From: PALSA-505 sp036501145
GTDB taxonomy: Bacteria; Actinomycetota; Actinomycetes; Streptosporangiales; Streptosporangiaceae
Reading direction: 5' to 3'
NCBI GenBank assembly: GCA_036501145.1
Contig: DASYAV010000052.1
Coordinates: forward strand, 62,001-126,000
DNA length: 64,000 bases
Shown here: positions 35,146 through 42,061 of the stretch, piece after piece
Numbering within the stretch: position 1 is the first letter of the stretch
How the letters are laid out: the number at the start of each line of letters is the position of its first letter
Position numbers and translations under genes: made by a program
The notes under the pieces: generated by a model
Told to the model about the DNA's origin: nothing
Databases searched by the model: none
What the model saw: the letters and a program-made list of their open reading frames with translations, nothing else

Positions 35146-36591
35146 TCAGGCGGCGCAGCAGGACAGCCGGGATACGTCCCTGCTGTAGGACTGCGCCGCC
35201 AGCTTCAGCGCCTCGGTCATGGTCAGGTAGGGACACCACAGGCCGGCCAGCTGCGTCACCGTCATCCGCCCGGTGATGGCGAGGCCGGCGGTGGTGATCA
35301 CCTCGCCTGCGCCGTCCGCGACGGCGTGGGCGCCGAGCAGCCGGCCTGTGCCGGCCTCGGCGACGAGCTTGACCAGGCCGCGGGTTTCCCGGTTGACCAC
35401 CGCGCGCGGGACGTGCCGGAGCGGCAGCGTCCGGCAGTCCGGGCGACGCCCCTGCCGCACCGCCTGGGCCTCGGTGAGCCCGACCGAGGCGACGGCCGGG
35501 TCGGTGAAGATCACCCGGGGCATCGCCGTGTAGTCAAGCGCACGGCCGCCACCGCCCAGCGCGTTCTCGGCCGCCAGCGTGCCTTGAGCGGCGGCGGCGT
35601 AGACGTACTGCGGTCCGGCGGTGACGTCTCCGGCGGCCCAGACCCGGGGGTTGCTCGTCTGCTGGCGGCCATCGACGGGGATCGCGCCGTCGGCCCCGGT
35701 CCTGACGCCGGCGGCAGCCAGGTCGAGCCCGCCCGTGACGGCACGCCGGCCAGCGGCCAGCAGCAGGTCCTGGCCGCGCAGCGTGCTCCGGCGCCGGGAC
35801 CGGGCCGCTCCCTCGGCACCGGCCGGGAGCCTGGCCAGGGCGGTCGCCACGAGGTGACCGGACTCGTCACGTGTTACCGAGCGCAGCTCGCTCGCGGTGT
35901 GCACGTGGATACCCTCGTCGGCGAGGGTGCCCGTGAGGGCCGCAGAGATCTCGGGTTCCTCGGCGGGCGCCAGCCGGTCCAGCGCCTCCACCAGGTCGAC
36001 CCGGGCGCCGAGACGTGCGAACATCTGGCTCTGTTCCAGCCCGATGGCCCCGCCGCCCAGCACGAGCAGCGACTGCGGCAGCTCGTCCAGCGCGGCCGCG
36101 CTGGCCGCCGTCAGGTAGCCTGCCCGGCGCAACCCGGGGACCGGTGGTACCCAGGGCGCCGATCCGGTCGCCACCAGGTAGTGCGCCGCATCGACAAGCT
36201 CGCTGCCGCCGCCCCGGATGGCAACGTGGAGCCTGGGGCCCGGCACGAATCTGGCCTGCCCGGGGATGATCCGCCAGCCGTGCTCATTGGCCAGGTCGAG
36301 GTACTTGCCCTGGCGCATCGCTGCCACCAGATCGTCCTTGCCGGCGATCAGGGCCGGGAAGTTCACCGGACCCGCCTGCGTGCCCACCCCGGGGAACCGG
36401 GGTGCCACGGCGTCATGCCTGGCGCCCGCCGCTGCGAGCAGCGCCTTGGACGGCACGCACCCGGTGTTCACGCAGGTGCCACCCACCTCGGCGCGCTCCA
36501 CCATGACCACGCTGTGGCCGCCGGCCCGGGCGGTGATCGCCGCGGCGAACGCCGCGGCTCCCGAGCCGATTATCGCCATGTCGTATCGCAT
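35146..36591 (-). CDS. merA: Mercuric reductase
   Basis: ATG at 36591 gives 481 residues. FAD binding is shown by AIIGSGAAA, the redox pair is Cys40/Cys45 in GGTCVNTGCVPSK, and the second nucleotide site is VLGGGAIGLEQ. The C-terminus ends RLSCCAA, giving the vicinal Cys478/Cys479 that bind Hg(II), which separates MerA from other disulfide reductases. The N-terminal NmerA domain is absent. It reduces Hg(II) to Hg(0) in the cytoplasm with NADPH. A palindromic, repeated operator lies just upstream, but no regulator gene is adjacent. Confidence 0.94.
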   Translation of the reverse strand: MRYDMAIIGSGAAAFAAAITARAGGHSVVMVERAEVGGTCVNTGCVPSKALLAAAGARHDAVAPRFPGVGTQAGPVNFPALIAGKDDLVAAMRQGKYLDLANEHGWRIIPGQARFVPGPRLHVAIRGGGSELVDAAHYLVATGSAPWVPPVPGLRRAGYLTAASAAALDELPQSLLVLGGGAIGLEQSQMFARLGARVDLVEALDRLAPAEEPEISAALTGTLADEGIHVHTASELRSVTRDESGHLVATALARLPAGAEGAARSRRRSTLRGQDLLLAAGRRAVTGGLDLAAAGVRTGADGAIPVDGRQQTSNPRVWAAGDVTAGPQYVYAAAAQGTLAAENALGGGGRALDYTAMPRVIFTDPAVASVGLTEAQAVRQGRRPDCRTLPLRHVPRAVVNRETRGLVKLVAEAGTGRLLGAHAVADGAGEVITTAGLAITGRMTVTQLAGLWCPYLTMTEALKLAAQSYSRDVSRLSCCAA

Positions 36592-36630
36592 GTCCTGCAC
36601 CCGTCGTTGTGTCCATGCCCGGCCGCACCC

Positions 36631-36657
36631 ATCAAGATATTCGCATATCAAGATATG
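36631..36657. promoter_or_regulatory. Repeated operator upstream of merA
   Basis: CATATC-AA-GATATG (36644-36657) is a perfect 14-bp palindrome. Part of it, ATCAAGATAT, is also a direct repeat (36631-36640 and 36647-36656), 16 bp apart. The A+T content is far above the surroundings. It lies 40-66 bp before the merA start. Shape and base content fit ArsR-type repressors, which control mer operons in Streptomyces. Confidence 0.7.
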
Positions 36658-36749
36658 AGAAACAAGTTGCCGTCCGCGTCAGGGATCATCGATGCGCGGA
36701 GGCGGCTCCGGCGCGGGTGAGGCGCCGCCGCAGGCATGTATGCATGCGG

Positions 36750-37310
36750 CTATCCGGGACGGGTGCGCCGTTCGGCTTCGGCCCGGACCGCCTCCAGGCT
36801 GGCCCTGACCACGCCTTCCCAGCGTGCGGCGACCGCCGCGGCCCAGGCCTGGCCCAGCGCCCACAGGTCGGTACCGAGCTCACCGCTGTAATCCACCCGG
36901 GTGCGCCCGTCCTGGCTGCTGAGCACGAAAGCCTCGGTCACGTGCGGCACGGGGCCGCGTACCAGACGGAAATCGATCCGCTCCGGCGGGGTGAAGCGGA
37001 CGGTCTCGACGGTGACCGCGACGAGGCGTCCCCGGACGGGGGTGCGGTGCGCGGCCAGCACCATGTCCGTCCCCCGCTCGAGAACCCGGATCTTCTCGGC
37101 CATGGCCCGGGTCTGCCGGCCCAGGTAGGGACGGCTCAGCAGGTCGAACACCGGCCCCTGCGCGGCCCGGATGTCCACGCCGAACGGGCCAAGCTGCCGT
37201 ACCCGGCGCCCGAGGCCCAGATCGACGGGCATCGCCCCGGTCACCAGCCCGAGGTACCCGGCGCCGAGCACGCCCATCCCGCCCGCGGCGGCGAGGCAGA
37301 GCCGCTTCAT
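36750..37310 (-). CDS. SRPBCC-like lipid-binding fold protein with N-terminal membrane anchor
   Basis: The 186-residue protein begins MKRLCLAAAGGMGVLGAGYLGLVTG, a signal-anchor. The rest resembles the polyketide cyclase/SRPBCC group: FDLLSRPYLGR, VRFTPPERIDFRLVRGPVPHV, then a C-terminal helix. Such proteins bind hydrophobic ligands; a specific ligand is not evident. It stands alone between mer and MbtH genes. Confidence 0.7.
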   Translation of the reverse strand: MKRLCLAAAGGMGVLGAGYLGLVTGAMPVDLGLGRRVRQLGPFGVDIRAAQGPVFDLLSRPYLGRQTRAMAEKIRVLERGTDMVLAAHRTPVRGRLVAVTVETVRFTPPERIDFRLVRGPVPHVTEAFVLSSQDGRTRVDYSGELGTDLWALGQAWAAAVAARWEGVVRASLEAVRAEAERRTRPG

Positions 37311-37444
37311 GACTCCATCATCGCACCGTATGCGCAGCCCGGTCGGCGAGCCGGGTGAATTTAACCGGCCGCGTCTTTTGGTACACTCTCTGCGGGCTGC
37401 CGCAGAGTCATTTCCCTTTTCTCACTCTCGTGGAAGTTAATCAA

Positions 37445-37708
37445 ATGCTGAGTCCATTCGATGATGAAGACGCGCTCTTCCTGGCGCTTATCAATGATGA
37501 CGGCCAGTATTCACTCTGGCCGGCTTCCATGGACGTGCCGGCCGGCTGGGCAAAGGTCTATGGCGAGAAGAGCCGCAGCGAGTGCCTGCAGTTCATCGAA
37601 AAAAACTGGGCCGATCCGCGGCCCGGGAATCTTGCCGCCGCCCTGAAATCCGAGGACCCGGCCCGTCCGGGGAGCCGGCCACTGGCGCCCGGGCAGGAAG
37701 AGACCTGA
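37445..37708 (+). CDS. MbtH-like NRPS accessory protein
   Basis: ATG at 37445 gives 87 residues; the frame is open upstream but the family begins here. The core SPFDDEDALFLALINDDGQ, then YSLWPASMDVPAGW and NWADPRP match the MbtH signature (SLWP, two Trp, DxRP). These proteins bind adenylation domains and are often required for their folding or activity. It is an orphan 21 kb from the only NRPS A domain in the window. It has no NRPS neighbour, and a weak ribosome site (GGAAG). A C-terminal extension of about 20 residues is Pro/Gly-rich. Confidence 0.93.
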   Translation: MLSPFDDEDALFLALINDDGQYSLWPASMDVPAGWAKVYGEKSRSECLQFIEKNWADPRPGNLAAALKSEDPARPGSRPLAPGQEET

Positions 37709-37733
37709 AACGCCCGGCCGGGCCTGCCGCCGT

Positions 37734-38504
37734 TCAGACGAAGCTGACCTTCAGCCCGGCCTCGGTGAGCGCGCGGACCGCGCCGGGGTCGGCGTCCTGC
37801 CCGGTGATCAGCTCGCTCACCTCGGTCACCTCGCAGATCCTGGCGAACGCGACCTTGCCCACCTTCGAGCTGTCGGCGACCACGACCACCCGCTTGGCGC
37901 ACCTGATCATCTCGCCGTTGGTGTGCGCCTCCACCTCCTGGTGGGTGGTGCACCCCGCGCGGGCGTCGATGCCGTCCACGCCGATGAACGCGATGTCCAG
38001 GTTGAGCCCGGTCAGGCTGGCCTCGGCGATCGGCCCGGACAGCTCGTAGGACTCGCTGCGGACCACGCCGCCGGTCACGATCAGCTTGAGCTTGGGCCGC
38101 ACCGCGAGTTCGGAGGCGATGTTCAGCGCGTTCGTCACGATCGTGAGCTTGCCCTGGTCGGCGAGGGCGCGGGCGACCTCGGTGGCGGTCGTCCCGCCGG
38201 TGAGCGCGAGCGCCATCCCTTCGGACACGTAGCCGGCCGCCTCCTGCGCGATCCGCCGCTTCTCGTCGGCGTGCCGGACGCTCTTGTAGCGCAGCGGCAG
38301 TTCGTAGGAGACCGCGTGCGCGATCGCTCCGCCGTGGGTGCGTGCCAGCAGGCGCTGCTGCTCCAGGTGCACCAGGTCGCGGCGGATGGTCGCGGGGGAT
38401 GCGCCCAGGTCTTCGGCCAGATCCGTGACCGCGACCGAACCGCCGTCGGCGAGCCGCTCGAGGATCACGCTCAGCCGTGCCGCTCTGTGCATGGTAAAGA
38501 GCAT
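37734..38504 (-). CDS. DeoR/GlpR-family sugar-responsive regulator
   Basis: ATG at 38504 (or 38492) gives 256 residues. The winged HTH reads RLSVILERLADGGSVAVTDLAEDLGA in two parts, then SPATIRRDLVHLEQQRLL. The C-terminal DeoRC sugar-phosphate domain shows TGGTTATEVARAL and GVDGIDARAGCTT. Such proteins repress carbohydrate genes until a sugar phosphate binds. It is divergent from a secreted alpha-galactosidase, with an inverted repeat between them. Confidence 0.93.
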   Translation of the reverse strand: MLFTMHRAARLSVILERLADGGSVAVTDLAEDLGASPATIRRDLVHLEQQRLLARTHGGAIAHAVSYELPLRYKSVRHADEKRRIAQEAAGYVSEGMALALTGGTTATEVARALADQGKLTIVTNALNIASELAVRPKLKLIVTGGVVRSESYELSGPIAEASLTGLNLDIAFIGVDGIDARAGCTTHQEVEAHTNGEMIRCAKRVVVVADSSKVGKVAFARICEVTEVSELITGQDADPGAVRALTEAGLKVSFV

Positions 38505-38558
38505 ATCGCTGCTGGCTGGCCGGTTGACGTGCAGTGGCCGCGGCGCGCCGACTATGCG

Positions 38559-38599
38559 CAATTTCGGTCTTGAATATGTGACGGAAATTGATCTAATCT
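38559..38599 (+). promoter_or_regulatory. Promoter with inverted repeat upstream of GH27 gene
   Basis: CAATTTCGGTC (38559-38569) and GACGGAAATTG (38580-38590) form an inverted repeat with one mismatch. It overlaps TTGAAT (38570-38575), a possible -35, 18 bp from TAATCT (38594-38599), a possible -10. A repressor bound here would block the promoter; the adjacent DeoR protein is the candidate. Confidence 0.55.
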
Positions 38600-38705
38600 A
38601 GGGTGAATGTCCCCAAGCCGATCATGAATCCGCGCTGATCGCCTCCACTTGCGGTCCCGCGACTCTGCATGAAGACGCCCGGAGCGAACCGATGGAGGAG
38701 GACTC

Positions 38706-40127
38706 ATGAGCAGGCTGACGCGTGGGCTGACCGCCGCGCTGATCGCAGTGCCGATGATGGCCGTGCCGGCCGGGGTTTCCGTGCTGGCGCGCGGCCCGGC
38801 GGCGCAGGCGGAGGTGCACCCGCCGCCCGGCACCGACCTCAAGCCGGTGCTGGGCTGGAGCAGCTGGAGCTTCTTCCGGCGCACCGCGGGCGCCGCCACC
38901 GTCGAGGCCGCGGCCAGGGCGCTGAAGTCGACCGGCCTGGAGCGGCTGGGCTACCGGTACGTCAACCAGGACGACTTCTGGTACCAGTGCCCGGGAAAGC
39001 AGGGCCCCAAGGTTGATCACTGGGGGCGGTGGGTGACCCGCCCGGCCAAGTACCCGTCCGGCCCAGGCGGCGAGAACGGCATCCAGGTCGCCGCCAGCTA
39101 TGTGCACAGCCTCGGCTTCAAGTTCGGCATCTACGTCACGCCCGGCATCTCCGACCAGGCCGTGGCGAAGAACACGCCGATCCTGGGCACCCACTACACC
39201 GCGGACCAGATCGCGACCACGGCCCGGCAGAACAACTACAACTGCGGTGGGATGACCGGCATCAACTACTCCAAGCCCGGCGCGCAGGCCTACGTCAACT
39301 CGATCGTGTCCGAGTTCGCCCGCTGGGGGATCGACTACATCAAGCTGGACGGCATCACCGACAGCAACATCGCCGACATCCAGGCCTGGTCCAACGCGAT
39401 CCGGCAGGTGGGCCGCCCGATGCAGCTGGACGTCACCGAGGGCAGCTACACCGTGGCCCTCGGCCCGACGCTGGACCAGTACGCGACCCAGTGGGAGTAC
39501 AGCTCCGACATCGAGAACTACGGCGGCAAGGGGCTGACCAACTACGCCAACGTGAGCAGGCGGTTCACCACGCTCAACGTGTGGGAGCCGGCCTACGGCG
39601 GCAAGGTCTTCGACGCCTACAACGACTTCGACTCCGTCGAGGTCGGCAACTGCACCAACGACGTCGGCTCGACCGGCCCGTTCGGCACGGTCGACTACCC
39701 GGACGGCGACGGGCTGACCCTGCCGCAGCGGGAGACGGTGCTGAGCCTGTGGTCGCTGGCCTCCTCACCGCTGATCCTCGGCACCAACCTGACCGAGCTG
39801 TGCCGCACCGACCTGAGCCTGCTCAAGAACAAGGCCGTGCTGGCCGTGGAGCAGGACGGCGTCGACGCCTCGACGATCAGCAGCGGCTCCACCTCGAAGG
39901 TGGTGGCCAAGGTCGAGCCGGACGGCGACGGCGTGGTCGGCCTGTTCAACACGACCGGCCAGCCCGAGACGGTGTCCACCACGGCCGCGGCGATCGGCCT
40001 GCCGGGGACGGGCAGCTACAAGCTGACGAACCTGTGGACGCACACGTCCAGCAGCAGCGGCGCCACGATCAGCGCCACCGTGCCGCCGAAGGGCGTGGTC
40101 CTCTACCAGGTCCACCCGGCCGGCTGA
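38706..40127 (+). CDS. Secreted glycoside hydrolase family 27 (alpha-galactosidase type)
   Basis: The 473-residue protein follows GGAGGAGG. A signal peptide covers about 1-36 (AQA cleavage). The barrel has GWSSWSFF, YVNQDDFW, FKFGIYVTPG and the nucleophile Asp215 in YIKLDG. The C-terminal part from about 385 is the beta-sandwich domain. GH27 enzymes release terminal alpha-galactose (some act on alpha-N-acetylgalactosamine or beta-arabinopyranose). There is no carbohydrate-binding module. DeoR control and export suggest use of plant galactosides. Confidence 0.93.
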   Translation: MSRLTRGLTAALIAVPMMAVPAGVSVLARGPAAQAEVHPPPGTDLKPVLGWSSWSFFRRTAGAATVEAAARALKSTGLERLGYRYVNQDDFWYQCPGKQGPKVDHWGRWVTRPAKYPSGPGGENGIQVAASYVHSLGFKFGIYVTPGISDQAVAKNTPILGTHYTADQIATTARQNNYNCGGMTGINYSKPGAQAYVNSIVSEFARWGIDYIKLDGITDSNIADIQAWSNAIRQVGRPMQLDVTEGSYTVALGPTLDQYATQWEYSSDIENYGGKGLTNYANVSRRFTTLNVWEPAYGGKVFDAYNDFDSVEVGNCTNDVGSTGPFGTVDYPDGDGLTLPQRETVLSLWSLASSPLILGTNLTELCRTDLSLLKNKAVLAVEQDGVDASTISSGSTSKVVAKVEPDGDGVVGLFNTTGQPETVSTTAAAIGLPGTGSYKLTNLWTHTSSSSGATISATVPPKGVVLYQVHPAG

Positions 40128-40155
40128 CCAGCGGGTGAACCCAGCTGGTGAGCAA

Positions 40156-40191
40156 CGCCGCCGGGACGGGCGCCCCCCCGTCCCGGCGGCG
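40156..40191. terminator. Strong hairpin terminator after GH27 gene
   Basis: CGCCGCCGGGACGGG (40156-40170) pairs perfectly with 40177-40191 around a 6-nt loop, giving a 15-bp G+C stem. It lies between the plus-strand GH27 gene and the convergent crotonase-fold gene and can stop both. Confidence 0.85.
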
Positions 40192-40226
40192 CCATGTCTG
40201 GGCCGGGCACGGGCTGGAACCGGGCC

Positions 40227-41006
40227 TTACGGCCGCCCGCGGCGCCACCGGGGCTTGCGCTTGCCGAGGAAGGCCTGCATGCCCTCGCGCGCGTCCGGCA
40301 GCTGGCTGGTCGCCGCCATCACCTCGATGGCGTAGGCGTACGCCTTCGGCTGGTCCAGGTCGATCTGCGCGTACAGCGCCTGCTTGCCGATGCCCTTGCT
40401 CTCCGCCGAGCCGCGGGTCACCCGTTCGAGCAGGTCCTGCACGGCCGAGTCGAGCTGCGTGGCCGGCACCACCCGGTTGACCAGTCCCCAGTCCAGCGCG
40501 GTCGCCGCGTCGATGACGTCCCCGGACATGGCCATTTCTGTGGCGCGCTTGCGGCCGACGTTCCTGGCGATCGCCACCATCGGGGTGTGGCAGAACCAGC
40601 CGCCCTTGCCGCCCGGCGCGGCGAACCCGGCGTCCTCGCTGGCCACCGCGAGGTCGGTGCTGGCCACCAGCTGGCAGCCGGCCGCCGTGGCCAGGCCGTG
40701 CACCCGGGACACCACCGGCTGCGGCACCTGCTGGATCAGCGTCATCAGCTCGGTGCAGGTGGTCAGCAGGGCGCGGACCGCGGCCAGGTCGGCCTCGGCC
40801 ACGTCGGCGAAGTCATGCCCGGCGGAGAACACCGGGCCGTTGCCGGCCAGCACGATGCCCAGCGCGTCGCTGCCCCCGGCCTCGCGGAACGCGGCGATCA
40901 GCTCGCGCATGTGCCGCAGCGACAGGGCGTTGCGCCGCTGCGGGCGGTTCATGGTGATCGTGGTGAACTCACCCGACCGCTCGACCAGGATGTGCTCGTA
41001 TCCCAT
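40227..41006 (-). CDS. Crotonase-fold protein (ECHDC3-like) lacking catalytic glutamates
   Basis: ATG at 41006 after GAGGAGG gives 259 residues with the crotonase fold: TITMNRPQRRNALS, the oxyanion segment VFSAGHDFAD and GLATAAGCQLVASTDLAVAS. In active enoyl-CoA hydratases the GGGCELA motif supplies a Glu; here it is Gln (GCQLV). The second Glu position reads APGGKGGW, also without Glu. Relatives with this pattern are ECHDC3-like and may not hydrate enoyl-CoA. It is the last gene in a minus-strand series, 65 bp after a membrane protein gene. Confidence 0.88.
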   Translation of the reverse strand: MGYEHILVERSGEFTTITMNRPQRRNALSLRHMRELIAAFREAGGSDALGIVLAGNGPVFSAGHDFADVAEADLAAVRALLTTCTELMTLIQQVPQPVVSRVHGLATAAGCQLVASTDLAVASEDAGFAAPGGKGGWFCHTPMVAIARNVGRKRATEMAMSGDVIDAATALDWGLVNRVVPATQLDSAVQDLLERVTRGSAESKGIGKQALYAQIDLDQPKAYAYAIEVMAATSQLPDAREGMQAFLGKRKPRWRRGRP

Positions 41007-41071
41007 AGCGGCCTCCTCGCTGCCGAGCCTACGCTCGCGCAGCCGCGGGCCCGGCCCGGGCGGCCGCACGG

Positions 41072-42001
41072 TCAGGCCCTGGGCGCCCAGTGCAGGGTGA
41101 ACCGGGTCAGCGAGTAGCCGAACGCGTTCACCGTCGGCTGGATGAAGTTGTCCCGGATGGTCTGGCTGGCCTCGTGCTCGGCCGCGGCGATCAGCGGCTG
41201 GGTGACCTGCGGCGAGTGCACGGCCTTGTAGAACGCGATCTGCTGGGCCTGCGCGTACAGCACCGACTGTGCGAACTGCGGCCGGATCAGCAGCCCGCAG
41301 GCCACTCCGGGATAGGTCCAGCTGTGCTCGGTGCTCACCGGCTTGGACGGGATGTTGTCGATCGTGACGTCGTGCACGGACTGCGGCAGCTGCGGTGGCG
41401 GCAGCGTCATGCTGACCGCGGCGGCGCCCTGCTTGCCGCCGCCGGCCGGCCGGCTCAGCACCTGAAGCCGGTAGTGCCCGGAGCTGCGGGCCCACCAGTT
41501 CGGGCCCGGGTTGAGGTCGACGCTGGCCGAGGCGTAGGCGACCGCGTCGAACGTGCTGGAGTACCAGCAGGGGAACAGGCCGAGGCTCTTGGACACCTTG
41601 TGCGTGAAGATGAAGCTGAAGCTGGCCCGGCCGAGCGCCGGCCGGGAGATGCCCTCGACCTTCTGCAGCACCCACGGCCCGAGCTCGACGTTGGAGGTGG
41701 TGCCGGCGGTGACGCTCTGCCAGGGCCAGCCCAACCTGACGTCCGGCAGGTGCACGTTGAGCCCGACCGCGTGCAGCATCGCCGACAGCGCGATCAGCAC
41801 CACTGACGCGACCGCGCGGCGGAAGATCAGCCCCGCGACGACCAGCACCGCGGTGACCTTGATCCACCGCGGGATCCAGCGCCGCCGCGGACGCCGCGGC
41901 GCCGGGCGTTGCCGGCCGGGATCGGTGCCGGTGGGCTCACCCGGGGGCTGGGATTCCGCCGTGGGCAGCTGGCCGGGCAGCAGCCTGACCACGTGCCTCA
42001 C
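41072..42001 (-). CDS. Membrane-anchored extracellular protein, unknown function
   Basis: GTG at 42001 after GGAAGGTGAGG gives 309 residues: a Pro/Arg-rich cytoplasmic start, one or two hydrophobic helices (about 46-78, IKVTAVLVVAGLIFRRAV and the following run), and an extracytoplasmic domain of about 220 residues. The end reads FIQPTVNAFGYSLTRFTLHW. I do not recognise the domain. It is third in a unit with the peptidoglycan-hydrolase-like genes upstream, so a role at the cell wall is likely. Confidence 0.7.
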   Translation of the reverse strand: MRHVVRLLPGQLPTAESQPPGEPTGTDPGRQRPAPRRPRRRWIPRWIKVTAVLVVAGLIFRRAVASVVLIALSAMLHAVGLNVHLPDVRLGWPWQSVTAGTTSNVELGPWVLQKVEGISRPALGRASFSFIFTHKVSKSLGLFPCWYSSTFDAVAYASASVDLNPGPNWWARSSGHYRLQVLSRPAGGGKQGAAAVSMTLPPPQLPQSVHDVTIDNIPSKPVSTEHSWTYPGVACGLLIRPQFAQSVLYAQAQQIAFYKAVHSPQVTQPLIAAAEHEASQTIRDNFIQPTVNAFGYSLTRFTLHWAPRA

Positions 42002-42061
42002 CTTCCTTCTGCCTGTCGGTCTGGTGCCTGTCGGTGTCTGCGGGTGACCGGTGCTCCGGGT

